Origin: Pyronema omphalodes
Lineage: Eukaryota > Ascomycota > Pezizomycetes > Pezizales > Pyronemataceae
Assembly (NCBI GenBank): GCA_024516155.1
Contig: JAJJXM010000026.1
Span: 558,001-622,000 of the forward strand
DNA: 64,000 nucleotides
Direction of reading: 5' to 3'
In this document: positions 18,495-30,699 of the stretch, one piece after another
Layout of the letters: every line of letters begins with the position of its first letter
Position numbering within the stretch: the stretch's first letter is position 1
Translations under genes and position numbers: made by a program
The notes under the pieces: model-generated
The model's database searches: none
The model's input: only the letters and a program-made list of their open reading frames with translations
Told to the model about the DNA's origin: nothing

Positions 18495-20988
18495 TCACCT
18501 TCCACCAAACGCCAAACTAGCAAACGCATCCGGACTATGTCTTCCACTCTGCCAAGCCCCAAAATCTACCGATTCCTTTGCTCGCTGATGACCCTGTCCC
18601 ATTCCGTTCATTCCGCCCATTCCCTGTCCCTGTCCCATCCCGTTCATTCCCTGCACTCCATTCTGTTGATTCTGCTGCTGTCCAGGTCCTCCTCCGGGAA
18701 GAAAAGGGTTATTGCTTCCCGCACTCGGAGCTTGCTGAACCTCCTGCTGCTGCTGTTGCTGTACCTGACTTCCAGTGACCTGAATCTGCATTTGACTTCT
18801 AGGCGGTGCAAGTTGCGGTGCGTTATAGAGGGCCAATATCGAGTTTTTATCAAATCCAGTCCTCATGGGTTGCTGTTGAGGTGCTGGAGGCTGTCCAAAC
18901 TGCTGCTGGGGTTGCTGGTTGTATCCAGTAGCTTGAGGTGAAAATTGCGGCATACCGGTAGGTTGAGGCATCATCTGCTGCTGTTGCTGGGGCTGGCCGT
19001 ACCCGGTAGGCTGAGATAATAGGCTAGAAGGTTGGCCGTAGGGATTTCCGGTCATCTGCTGTTGCTGGGGCTGCTGGGCGAAGGGAGAGTTTCCTTGCTG
19101 TTGAATAGGGCTAAATGGTGAACTTCCTTGTTGCTGCTGAATTGGAGAAAATGGTGACGATCCCTGCTGCTGTTGTTGAGGTTGTTCAAAAGGGTTAAAT
19201 CTGCCTGATGTACCGGTTGCTGTTGCCATCAATGGCTGCTGACCGTACGGGTTTGTGGTTGGGATTGCAGGAAGCGCGGAGACGAATGGGTTGAAGCTGT
19301 TGCTACCGCCTGTGGGCATGGGGACAAAAGGTTGCGGTGCCTGAAGAGGAGCAAAGAGAGATTGCTGTTGCTGCTGGGGCTGTTGGCTTTGAAGAGGGCC
19401 AAACGGCGACTGCTGCTGCTGCTGAAGAGGAGCAAACGGAGAGGCGGTGTGTTGTGGTGATAATGGAGCAAACGGACTCTGCTGCTGTTGTTGTTGGGGT
19501 AACGCAGATTGTAATGGGCCAAAAGGATTATTTGCCGCCTGTTGCTGCTGAAACTGCTGCTGCTGCTGATAACCTGTGGGTTGCTGTTGGAGATTTTGAT
19601 ATTGGGCTTGGGGGAACATTCCCTGCTGCTGGGGATATCCATTTTGCATTCCCGGCATTGGGGGTTGTTGCATTCCATAGCCGTTCATTCCATTCATTCC
19701 GTTCATTTGACCACTCGGTCCGGTCTTGACTGCTGGTAGCGGAGGTAATGGTTGCTGCTCTTTATCAAGAGCGTCAAATGGATTATTGCTTCCCCCAGTT
19801 CTTTGCCTGGCCACGGCTGCAGGACCACTCTTGTGAACAGTCAAAGGCTGAGTCTTTGGTGGAGGATCTGGTTTCTTATCATTATCCTTATCCTTATTCA
19901 ACCTCACAAGCACCTCAACGGCATCCATCATCCTTCCGTCTACCTGCTGCAACACATCAAGACACTGTGTAACATTAGTGAATCCCATTTCTCTAAGATT
20001 CTTAACTTGATCTCCATAAAGTTCAAGTGGCGTTGGCTGTGCCATGCCGTGCGGAAATACTACTGGACCACTCATGGACTTTCTTGCATCAGTGTATGGC
20101 GCTCCATTCGTGCCGAGGATCTGGTTAACCTTTGCATTTTGTGCGGCAGGGGAAGATGATCTAAACAATCCCCGGAATCCGCTCTTTTTATGCGTGCTGT
20201 GGCTACTCGTGGGAGGGGATATGTTTGCGGGGTTCAACGAGGCTCCGAGGGTCGCTCCGGACGAATATGCGGCTACGGCGGACGACGCTTTCGGCTCCGA
20301 TTGGTCTCGGCGGTACGTTTGGTATTCGTATTTCGCCCTAATGTGACGCTCCATGTGAGAGTCGCTATCGTCGATTTGAGATACCGGGGGTGGGTGCTTC
20401 CGTGTGTCGGGGTTGTAGTAGGCGTTCGATTTGAGGTTACCAATTTTCTTCATATTCTGCGAGGGATGTTAGCAGCTGAAATCCAAACGAATCGTGAGGT
20501 AGTTTTGGGATGTAGGTCGGAGGAGATATTATTGAATGGCAAGGGAAAACATACTTCCACTTGATCATTCTCCCATTTATCCATCGTTGTGCTTTTGACC
20601 TTGGAAATATGCGTTCCAAGTTTTCTATGCAAACTTGCACACCTCACACAGAGGAAAATTCCTAACTACTCCTGTCAGAACCTGTAGTCTCTCTCTCTTC
20701 TCCGATTTGGAAGCCTGGAAGGCCGGTAGTAGTGGTACGTACATTCCAACTCGCCCATCCTATTATTCATTCCCCGTTAGCTACCTTCACCCTGGATAAC
20801 TCCCGTAGCGACTCCGAAGAAAGTCCGCGACGCCCAAAACGCCCACAAACACCCAACAAAGTAGAAAACACACCTGTATTATTTGTACCACAATCCGCGC
20901 AACGATCATTCCCATTCACGTTCTTGATCAGGTCCTGAATCACTTTCTCATTCCTCGCGTGTTGACGCTTGCTTGATTTCGACGACAT
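18495..20988 (-). CDS. ArfGAP-UBA protein with Gln-rich, NPF-containing tail (about 734 aa)
   Basis: A GTPase activator for Arf-family G proteins in vesicle traffic, of Gts1-like plan (ArfGAP, UBA, Q-rich; family knowledge). Four exons on the minus strand: 20988-20874, 20759-20743 (17 nt), 20665-20555 and 20456-18495. Introns of 114, 77 and 98 nt have GTGTGT, GTACGT and GTATGT donors and CTAAC or CTGAC branch sites. The splice model is verified by the zinc finger, which is built from three exons: C30-x2-C33-x16-C50-x2-C53, followed by the SLHRKLG arginine-finger block (R58). A UBA domain lies at about 230-267 (NLREMGF). The rest is Gln/Pro-rich with repeated NPF, SPFAPL and SPFSPI units, suggesting binding to EH-domain endocytic proteins. 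No membrane segment is visible. Confidence 0.88.
20743..20759 (-). other. 17-nt microexon of the ArfGAP gene
   Basis: The exon GA TGG GCG AGT TGG AAT encodes the end of a Gly codon plus WASWN, the invariant core between the two cysteine pairs of the ArfGAP zinc finger. It is bounded by TAG on the 5' side and GTACGT on the 3' side. Confidence 0.85.
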
Positions 20989-23900
20989 CGTGCCTGCCCT
21001 CTATTCTCCTCTGGTTTGTTCACAGTCTGCGTAGCGTAGAGTGTGTGATCGCGGTGTGTAGGTTTGCGGGTGTTGGACAAGACAAATCAAGACGAGATGA
21101 GATGTTGGATTGTTGCTCCTGGATGCTAACCCGACTCGATAGCTGCAGCGACCGACGTTACTGGTTGCACCTCAGTTGACGACGATTGACTGAAGATTTG
21201 TCGAACGGTGTCGGACGTTGATAAGCTGGATTATTTGCACTCGCTCACCGCGCCTCGTCGTCGTCGATGGGTGAATTTTGATTGCCTGGGTGAACTTGTC
21301 GCGGTGGTGGTGCCCTGTCTACGGTCGGTGGTTGCTTCCCTTCGGCGGTGTGCCCCCCTGCTTGGCGAGTTCCGATGCTGGATGCTGGGTGCAGTCTAGA
21401 AGGGGAAGCTTGCTTTCTCGCTTGGGTACACGCGACCTAGGATTATAGCAAGCAAATCGGAGGGAGTTATCCAGAGACAACTGGAAAAAAATAAAATAAA
21501 AGAAATCTGAACAAAAAAAAAAAAAGAAAACTCAAAAGTATAAAATAATCAAACTATAATATCCAAAAAATACAGGGACGTATGTAGAAATTAAAGTTTG
21601 AAAAGCCTTGTCCAACGATAGATAGATTACCGAGCTGTCAATGCTGGGTTGATGATGTACCTGTATGTAAGGCTCGAAATTTGTCAACGGCAAACGCCTT
21701 GCTTGATTTTCTCGGGTCTGCGTATGTAGATGAGCGATGATGAATGCGAGCAATGCACTTCCCAATTAGATTCTGCTGCTGACGGATGAGTAACTATTGA
21801 CTGGAAGATCAAGAAACTGGGTACAAAATGTGCAATTGTCATTTTACTAATCTCGATGCAAATGTAAAACAAATGGAATAAAAATAAACCGAATAAAGGG
21901 AATAAAAATAAACAGAACACAGCAAAGCCGGAAACGAGGGACTGACGAAAATAGGTTACCAAGGGCGGCGATCAGACGTTGCAGCGATGGATCATCCCAA
22001 GCCCAAGACGGTGATGGAAGCATACTGGAAGCATCAAAGAAGAACACAGATGTTCTGGGGGCCTGTGGCGATGAAATGAGAATATCCGGCGAACAGACTG
22101 AAGCGGCCCTCATCACCGCCACGGTGATAAGAGTATGTTTATTTTCACCCACCATATTTGCAGACAGCCAGCAGAACAAAGGCAATTGATGGGATAATAT
22201 GGTCATAGGGTATCATTCCGTAGGGAGTGGTCTGAAGTCTGTGTTGCACTCGTCGAGTATGATAGATGCCAGAATTAAATTGACCTCCGCATTTTCTCTT
22301 AACCGGTGATGAGGATAAGCGCTGGTGCCCTGTTGCCCGATAACTTTTTGCCCATCACCATCTGTGGACACTCCAATCTGCTCAACAGCGGAGCAGCGTC
22401 CGTGATGCAAGTTGAGCAAGTTACCGCGGAATGTGGAGAGTTTAATCACTCGCTCGGTCCGAAATTTGCATCTTCAGCATGTCACCGGAAGTGGGGCGAA
22501 GCAACGTCGTACGGTTTGTCGCAACCCGTCACTTCATCGTGAACCTTCACAAAAAAAACCCCTTTTCTTAACATCAATCATGTCGAATAACCAAGGACCG
22601 TCTTCCCATCGAGGGCGCGCACCTCCACCAAGTTCACCATACAGATCCATCAGCTTCAATACACGCCTCTAGGGGGACAGTACAAATGGCATTCCCCCCC
22701 ATCTTTCCAACATTCCTTCATCACGCACATGAACGCGACAAAGTTCCGTCAAAAAGACAAGAGGTGGGTCTTTCTCGAACGCCAATATGACACCTTTCCC
22801 GTGAACCCCCCGGATGACCGGAGTTGAGGGAGGGTGTATGAATAAACGTCCTTGAGGTGAAGACCTAAGAGGGTGAGGGGAATGAGGAGTTTTATCGGCA
22901 CCCGGATTTGATTTCACGTGATAAAAGCGGCTCAATTGCAGCTCCATGAATTGCAACCCAACGAGTTTGGCCGCTTGACAAGGTCAGACGAAGGAAAACC
23001 TCCATCCCTGTCCCCCAGTCTGTTCATCGCACAACCAGCGGCCAAATCGGAGAAAGATGTCTTGGCAGGGCGGGGTACAAAAGAGAATTTTCCCACCATG
23101 GTTATAACCTCGTCTTCCCGACATAGCACGACCGAATAGCAACGACTCCACTGGGAGCTGCTGACAACTTTACGACATCACGACAATCATGTACATAGGC
23201 CGCCCCTAATTCAATCCTTTCACCTAAACGCCGTTCATTTCCCTCCCCTATTACCCATTCCGGGTTCCTCACAATTCACCCCATTCCGGGCTACCCCAAT
23301 TCCAGTTCCTACACGTCCCATCAAAGTCTCTTTATCAGAGTCCGAGAATTCCTTCGGCTATCTGCAAGAGCTCCACCGAATGCCTACCTCCGCATGCCAT
23401 CCTGTTGCTGAATCCTTCGGGGTTATCCTTCAGGGTTTATCCCAGGTGCGGAGTGTAACTTTCCTTTAAGACGTGGAAGAAAAATCTAGCAGGGACATCA
23501 ACTTCCACCCCGCTCATGAAAACTGATTGCGCGGGACTATAGAGTGATGGACATTTTTTTTTTTTTGAAAAGATGACTTTTGGTTTCTTTTCTTTTCCAC
23601 TGGGGGCTTCAACCTGAAAAGGCGTCTGCTGGCCTTTTTTTGTCTTCCCGTATTTATATACACCTTGGTGAGCCAAGGTGGCGGGTTGCAGAATAATCAT
23701 TTCGTTAGCGAAGTGTTTGTGCTGCTCTTCTTTACCACCTTCAGCAATTTCGTTCCGAAGTATCAACCCAGAACAAAGTTGTGCGGTGAAGTCTTGGAAA
23801 AACTCGACAGCGGTTTGTAGTTACGCAAGTACAAAGCTCTGAACGCGTCTTCACTCGCGTTTTTCATGTCCATCACTTTACCCTGCCGCCCATCGTGCCA

Positions 23901-24120
23901 ACATCTGAACTACATGCCTAGAAGCATGTAACGTCAAGTAGTTTAAATCGTCACGAATCCTCAACTTCGGAATATGGAATTATAAAACCCCTCGATAACG
24001 TAATGCGAGACACAGAAGTATGCTATAGTTTCGTTCATCATTTATCATACGCTGTACTGACAAAAACAAAACAAAAACAACTTCCTATGCACTATCTCCT
24101 TGAATACAAAAGGCATCCGA
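20989..24120. other. Intergenic, no supported gene
   Basis: A 3-kb stretch between the start of the ArfGAP gene and the 3' end of rad16. 20989-21250 is the likely ArfGAP promoter. A 30-codon frame starting at 22579 (plus) has a plausible start context, but I could not connect it to a second exon. AAATA-rich tracts lie near 21480-21545 and 21880-21920. Nothing else seen. Confidence 0.4.
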
Positions 24121-24270
24121 TATTGAAAGAACAGAGACAAAAAATCGAAGAAAAAAGGGAAGAAAAAGAAAGGGTAAGAAAGGGAAAGAAAAGAAAAATA
24201 ACAGAAAAAAGTCGAAGAAAAGAAAAAAAAAGAAAAAACCGAAGAAAAGAAAAAAAAGAAGAAAACCCAA
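24121..24270. repeat. Purine-rich (GAAA)n-like tract
   Basis: The plus strand is almost entirely A and G for about 150 bp, just beyond the rad16 stop. In the rad16 transcript direction it is a polypyrimidine stretch, within or just past the 3' UTR. Confidence 0.75.
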
Positions 24271-24320
24271 CCACCAAGTCCCAGTCGAGTATTATATACC
24301 CAACCGAAGATACCGGATAA

Positions 24321-27300
24321 CTAGTTCTGGAACAAAAACTGCATATCCGCAGTAGTTAGCCGATCCATAGCTTTTTCATCCGCATTAACAGTTGCCTATA
24401 GAGCATATTTGTTAGTCTTAATCTCCAGCACGCAGTCCGTAATCTCCACATACCTGTATCATTCTCTCCTTCTTCTCCTGCAATTCGACAATCCTACTCT
24501 CAATACTATCCTCAATAACCAGCCTAACAACTCTACAAGCTCTTCTCTGACCAATTCTATGAATCCTATCGGCGGCCTGCCATTCAACACTAGGATTCCA
24601 CCAGGGTTCCATTAAAAAGACTTGGTTTGCTTCAATTAAATTCAATGCCACACCTCCCGCTTTTAAACTAACCAAAAACACCTCCACTTGCACATTATTC
24701 ATAAACGAATTAATGGTAGCTTCTCTTTGTTGCGGGGACATACTTCCTTCCAGGGTAACGCATCTGAAACCCGCACGATTAAGTCTCCAGGCGATAAGTT
24801 GTAGCATCGAAGTGAATTGTGAGAAGACGATGCTTTTGGTGGTTGAGTTTTGTGAGCGGAGGTGATATAACTCTTCGCACAGAGCTTCGATTTTTGTTGA
24901 TGATCGCCAGGTTGCCATGTTAATTCGATTTATGATGCTACCTTTTTTGACGCCTGATGCTGCTTCATCTATAGCGATTTCCGCTTGCTGGAGGTCTATT
25001 ACTAGCGGAATGTGGCAGCGGGGACATTCGGGGAGGTCGTTTGTGGATTGTCCTACGAAACTGGAGATGTAGCGAGAAGCGCAGTCACGGCAGAAGGTAT
25101 GATGGCAACGAGAGATGATAGGGTCTTCCGCGTGATCATCACAGATTGAGCAGACGAGATTATTTTGTCCTTCCTCTGCGTGTTTTCGTAGGACAAGATC
25201 CGGATGATCTGCCATTTGACGCATTCTTGTGATTAGGGTGAAGATATTGGCGTAGTTGTTTAAGACGACTCCTTGGGCTACGTAGGTATCGAATTTCCGT
25301 TTGCCGTCGTTGTAGATACTATCGTAGAGGTCTAGTTCTTCTTCTGAGAATTTGTCGCGACGGATGGTGACGATTTTTGGGGGTAGGCCTAGGTCTTCTT
25401 CGCGTTCTTTTTTGGTGCGACGAAGCATAATGTGTCGCATTAGTCGGTGGATGTTGCGGAAGGCTAAAGCTCCGTTGCCTTCGTTGCCTTCGGTTTGGAT
25501 GGGCTTGAGTAAGGCCCAGTTGAAGAAACAGATGTGGGACATGGGGTGATGGCCGCAGGAGTCGCAGTTGCGTCGGTTGCTGAATTTCCAGTGGAGGGAT
25601 TTGCAGTCGCAGTTACGGCAGAAGTAATATGCGAAGGGATCTAGTTCCAGGAATCGTAGCAACGAGAAGAGTTCACCGATACGGTTTTGTAGAGGGGTTC
25701 CACTGAGACAGAGTTTGTAGGTTGTTTTTAGGGCATAGACGGATTTTGCGGTGTTGCAAGAACGGTCTTTGATATTGTGGGCTTCGTCTAGAATTACTCG
25801 GTGGTAGGAAACTGCGTGGAGTGCGGATTTCTCTTTGAATAATCCAGCTTGTCGTTTAAATCCTTGTTCTTGTTTTCTGAAAACCGACTCAAGGATGTTG
25901 TAGGTGGTGATAATTACATTGTGATCCGATAAATCCTTTATACTGCTAGTCCGGTTTGCTCCATGGTATACACAGACTTTCAAAACCTTGTTGGCGTCGT
26001 ATTTTTCAATTTCTGATTTCCACTGCATAACTGCTACTGTAGGTGCTACCACCAAGTTTGGTTTTGCCTTGGGATCACTCATGATTAAACTTAGCGTCTG
26101 AATGGTTTTTCCCATTCCCATTTCATCCGCTAATATTCCACCACGAAATTCGGATTTTTCTTGCTCCCGCAACCAGTGCAATCCCTCTTTCTGGAATGGG
26201 AGAAGAGATAAGGATAATCCTTCAGGCTGAGGGTCCTCCTGAACGGGGATCATGGGTCGATGATCAAGATCCTCAAAGACTGTGCTTAGTTCCGGGTGTT
26301 GGTGATAAAGACGCACAGTAGCTCGTTCAGCCCTAGAAGCTCCAATGGGGCATACAATGTTGGGACGACTACGTCGCTTTGGCGTAGGAGCAACTACGAC
26401 TGGTGTGGTAGCAGCAGAGGTAAGCTTGTTACGGTTCATCATTGGTGCGTCGGAATCATCTTCATATACATCCGCTTCCGAATTGGAAGAGTTTGCAACA
26501 AAGTCGGATTCATCCTCATCGTCATCGTCATCTTCGAGGGCGATGGCTTTGCTATTAGCTTTTGTAGCGGCTCTACGAGCTCCTCGACCACGGCCTCCGG
26601 AGGTGGGAATGTATTCCTCCTCTTCAGAATCCTCTTCATTTGAAGGGGATTCAATTTCGGAAAGTGAAGAGTCGTCACTGAAACCTTCTTCAACATAACC
26701 TGCAGGACCACCTTTGTTTTTTCCTCGAATTGGGAGGGAAATATCCTCCTTAGTTTCTTCTTCTAGATCAAAGTCCGCCAAGTCGTCGATATCCAAAGTG
26801 GTGGCCGGGGCTTTTCCTTTGCCCTTGTTTCTAGCAGGCGCCTTGCGGGGTATAGAGGATACTTCAGACGCATCTTGGCTATCGGCAATCGAAGTGGTGG
26901 TGGATTGGCTAGCTCCTTTGCCTTTGCTTTGGGAAGTGGATTTTGTAGTAGTAGTAGTTGTGCGGCGGGTTGTACGGCGGGGTGCGGATAGCGGGACTTC
27001 GTCTTCCCCAATGTCCTCATCACTTTGCTCCCCTACTGAGGGCGGAACCACTGCCTTACCCTTACCCTTACCCTTATTACTCCCTCTAGCTTTACTAGTC
27101 GATGGCTTCTCATTGTGCACCTCATAATCATCTGCCAGCTCCTCAATTCTTTCCACTCCCGACTCCTCAGCTGGTGCCTCGCTCAGTGAGGTATCCGGAG
27201 TTTCAATAGTTCCTTCTCTAGAGAATGCGAAGGATGCAATACTTCCTACTTCACTCTCGGTTAATGACGCTTTTAGGTGAGTACGTCTTCTTTTAACCAC

Positions 27301-27607
27301 TGGTGCGTCGACCGCCGCATCTGAGGTCGATGTGGCTGCACCAATGGGATAATCATCAGGATGGTCCTCTCCGCCATCGGGTCCATCGGCTTCTTCTTCT
27401 GAGATTTTGGAAATGCGCCGCTTGGTAACGGTATTGGATTTTGTGGTAGTTTTTTTGGTGGTTTGCGTGCCTGAGGGGGTGGTGGATATTTCGACTGAGA
27501 CGGCAAGGCGGGAGGCTATGGGAGGGGTGAGTTAGTTAGATTCCCTGGGTTGCCCAGAGTTCGGGCGTGAAAGAGCAGAGCTTACAGGAGCGGCGGGTTG
27601 CGACCAT
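24321..27607 (-). CDS. rad16: Rad16: SNF2-family/RING DNA repair protein (about 1052 aa)
   Basis: Partner of Rad7 in damage recognition for global-genome nucleotide excision repair, an ATP-dependent DNA translocase with a ubiquitin-ligase RING (family knowledge). Three exons: 27607-27586 (22 nt), 27515-24454 and 24395-24321. Intron 1 is GTAAGC...CATAG (70 nt), intron 2 is GTATGT...CTATAG (58 nt). The long exon has no internal ATG start of its own at 27300 (that codon is GTG), so the short first exon is needed. Exon 3 supplies the family-typical end MQFLFQN. Features: acidic, Ser-rich N-terminus (to about 370); Walker A DEMGMGKT (about 471-478); DEAH (about 584-587); a Cys-rich insert (FCRNCDC...); RING C3HC4 at about 796-841; helicase C motif RIHRIGQ (about 991-997). 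rad7 lies head to head with it. Confidence 0.95.
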
Positions 27608-28579
27608 CCTTGTGGACGGTTGTGAGATTAATTTAATGGGAGGATATGTGTGAGATTATTGGGAATTTTGAGATATGACAAATGGTACGCGGTTGAAAAT
27701 TGATTATGGGTTGGTGTTTCCCTTGGGTGGGGTTGTGTTGTTCAGGTTGGCGGAGACTGGCGGGACCACAAGGTGTTGGTTAGTATGGTGGTAGGCGGGG
27801 TTGAAGCAAGGCAGGATAAGTAAAGTCCAAAGCCCAACTCACCTCGCGTCTTTCTCAGTAATTAAGCCAATTGCGTCGAGAAGAGGATTCCTGAGATTCC
27901 TGACGTGGTTTTGCGGGATATTTCAGCTGTAAACTAATTCCCCAAAGTTTGTGTAATTTGCGGCGTGTTTTGCTGTGAAAGAGAGACCGTGGCGTTGTGA
28001 ACAACAATCAAGTGAGGTGTTGATGTTCAGGTACAAAAAGCTGATCAATATGGGTTTTGGTAGCCGCCCTTCTGTGGCAACTTTTCCACTTTCTTGATTC
28101 GTAATTCTCAAGTTTTCGCTTTGCCACAGTTGACAACCGACCAAACACGACGCGTAAAGCGGTTTTCCAGCGTGTTAATGAGTCAGTCGACGCGTTTTAC
28201 AGGGATGTTAGCGTGTTATTCTGCGTTTCGCTAGCTTGATTGAGAATAGCCACCGATGACAAGGTACGATACGAACCTCTGTGGTCGATTGGGAGAAAAA
28301 ACGAAAAGAAAAGAGATCGCAGAGGAAGCGGAAAGTCGCTTAGTAAACGAATCCCGAGCCGGAAAACGGGAGATGAGTCGAGACGAGCAATTGGTCGGAG
28401 ACAAAGACTAATCGGAAGCTCCGTGAATCGGAAAAACGAAACTCGTCTCTTGCCACTCAACACCCCTCCAACAGCAGGCGGTAACTGCACAGAACAAAGA
28501 TTTCCAAGGATAACACCTCTACACATATCCGTCTCGACAATCCACAGCTCCCCTGGTTTACCCTCAATCAGCGTGCAAA
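27608..28579. promoter_or_regulatory. Shared divergent promoter of rad16 and rad7
   Basis: The 972 bp between the two start codons hold no supported gene. The region contains two ACGCGT boxes and one TGAGTCA in a 46-bp cluster about 400 bp from the rad7 start. A single bidirectional region for both subunits of one repair complex suggests co-expression; this is inference. Confidence 0.6.
28150..28195. promoter_or_regulatory. Cluster: ACGCGT, TGAGTCA, ACGCGT
   Basis: ACGCGT at 28150-28155 and 28190-28195 matches the MluI cell-cycle box bound by MBF-type factors in yeasts, and TGAGTCA at 28179-28185 matches the Gcn4/AP-1-type bZIP site. ACGCGT is palindromic and can serve both directions. Sites this short can arise by chance; their tight spacing is the argument. 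Confidence 0.4.
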
Positions 28580-30465
28580 ATGTAAGCTTTCTCTAAAGCT
28601 TGTAAGCTGTAGCTCATAGCTAACTCTTCTCCCTCAGGTCTCGCCGAGCAGGAGGCAGTGGAATTAGAGGCCCCAACAGCGCCCTTACCGACTTTCTACG
28701 CGTAAGTCTTCAGTCCATCTATAATCTTCTTCCCCATTAAATCCCTAACATTCACCAGGAACGCGGTATCAGCGCCGCTGACATTGCGCGGAGAGCTCGA
28801 GAACGTGCTGCCTTAGCTGCCACTGAAACCGAAGCTGAAGGTGCCTCTGCCTCTGAAGCTGGAGCTACGCCTGGTCCAGCTACATCTTCCGCACCCGCAA
28901 CTGGGGCCAACACACCTGACCATACGGCATCTTCAACACCCGCTCTTGACTCCTCCAACTCTACCCCCGCCGCCGAATCATCGGCCGCCGGAGCCGCTCA
29001 CGGCAGACGCTCTACCACTGCCGTCAAAAAACGCAAGAAGCGCAATGCCGACGACGACGGTGAAGAAGAATGGAACATGTACTCCGCACCCCTTCCTAAC
29101 CCCGGCCAAATCTCCCACTGTGCAGAATGTGGAGACCGTTTTACCGTTACTACTTACTCCAAAGCCGGTCCTAACGGCGACGGGTTACTTTGTGCCAAAT
29201 GCGGCAAGAAAGTTGCAGCAAAAGATAAAGACAAGCCAGCGCCCAAGAAGCGTGCAGCTAAGCGTACAAAGCGAGACCTTACCCGTACCTTGCTAGACGG
29301 AGCACAAACTGGTGCCGGAACTCTAAAAAGTTATTGTATCAAACTCGTGGCCAAGTTTATTGATCACGTTGATGAATTAGGGGATATCTCAACTCATGAT
29401 ATGGACCAAATTTGTCAAATCATCTCCCGGAATCGCTCCTTGAATTCCTCGACACTAAAGCTTTTCCTTACACCACAAACAACAAGGCTACGCCTATACG
29501 ATTGTGCCAAAGTCACAGAACAAGATTTGTTGGATATTCCACGCCTTATCCCCGGGTTGAAACATCTAGACCTCACCCACGCCGGCTTCATGACCGACTC
29601 AGTACTTTCCTACTACGCCGAAAAGTTGCCGGATCTAACATCACTCCACATCCGCGGAGCTTTCCTAGTGTCACGAGATGCACTTATCAGCTTCTTCCAA
29701 CAGGTCGGATCCCGACTTACCAGTTTCACCATCTCCTCCACCGCCCGTACCTCCGAAGCAGTTATCGAAGCTCTCGTCAAAAACTGTCCAAAGCTAGAGC
29801 ATCTAACTCTCAGCAATCTCCAGCGCTTCGATAATGCACATCTAACCCACTTGTCCAATCTACGCCAGTTGACATCACTCGATATATCCCACGCCGGCGG
29901 TGAGATCACCGACGAAGCTCTTGTTCCTGTGATACAATCCATTGGCGGGGGATTGCGAAGTCTGAATTTGGCGGGTAATTACCTTCTTTCTTCCAACACG
30001 ACAGAAGCGATAGCCAACCACTGTCCGATCCTGCGAGAATTGAACCTAGAGAAACTAGAAGAACTTGAGGATAAAGATATCATCTCCTTATTCTCTACCT
30101 GGGCACAGAATGGAAACTCCGGATTGGTGGATTTGAATCTTAGCAGAGTGGTCCAGTTGACGGATGAAGGACTTGGGGCAGTGGTTGCGCATTCTAAGGG
30201 GAGCTTGGAAAGGTTGGGGGTTAATAGTTGTGAGAAACTTACGGCGGGGGGATTGAAGATGTTGGCGGGGGAGTGTGCGAAGTTGAGGGAATTGGATGCG
30301 GGGTTTGTGAGGGCGGTTGAGGATGAGGCGGTGGAGTTGTTGGCTAGTGTTGGCGTGAAGAGGGTTGGTGTTTGGGGGTGTGGAAGGGTTACGGAGACGG
30401 TTAATACTCGCTTGGGGGATGGTGAGAATATGATTGTTGTGGGAAGGGAGGGAGTGGTTGCGTAA
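28580..30465 (+). CDS. rad7: Rad7: leucine-rich-repeat DNA repair protein (590 aa)
   Basis: Rad7 binds Rad16 in the damage-recognition complex for nucleotide excision repair of non-transcribed DNA (family knowledge). Exons: 28580-28581, 28638-28701 and 28759-30465. Intron 1 (GTAAGC...CTAAC...CCTCAG, 56 nt) splits the start codon as AT|G; intron 2 (GTAAGT...CACCAG) is 57 nt. The spliced N-terminus carries the Rad7 signature around RGPNSALTDFL continuing into ERGIS. A treble-clef-like C143-x2-C146 ... C167-x2-C170 zinc site follows, then a basic linker and about a dozen leucine-rich repeats from about 220 to 570. The length is close to yeast Rad7 (565 aa). The last 110 codons are strikingly G-rich on the coding strand and run into a poly-G tract. 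Confidence 0.93.
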
Positions 30466-30470
30466 TAGGT

Positions 30471-30600
30471 GGCGGGCGGGCGGGGGGGGGGGGGGCGGGG
30501 GGGGGGGGGGGGGGGGGGGGTAGGAAATGAAGGAATCTAGGCCAATTAGGGGGAAGGGGGGAGAGTGGAGGGGGAGGGGGAGGGAGGGAGAATGGAGTAA
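30471..30600. repeat. Poly-G tract and G-rich region just past rad7
   Basis: From 6 bp after the stop the plus strand is nearly all G to 30520, with three separate C interruptions, followed by GGGGGAAGGGGGGAGAG-type sequence to about 30590. Many G runs of four or more give strong G-quadruplex potential. The exact length is likely unreliable in any assembly. Confidence 0.85.
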
Positions 30601-30699
30601 GAAGAATGATTATCACAAACTATTTAACAGCAATAATATCCCGCCACAATAACCAGCTTAATCGAGAATCCTAACCTCCTTCCCTTCGATTTAACTTAG

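Noticed and set aside
22579..22671. Short plus-strand frame with a good start context
   Set aside because: It stops after 30 codons. A nearby protein-like frame (to about 22830) is in another phase and no GT-AG intron joins them convincingly.
24418..27300. rad16 as one uninterrupted frame starting at 27300
   Set aside because: The codon at 27300 is GTG, the frame is open further upstream, and the family-typical C-terminus is missing without removing an intron at 24453-24396. The three-exon model fixes both ends.
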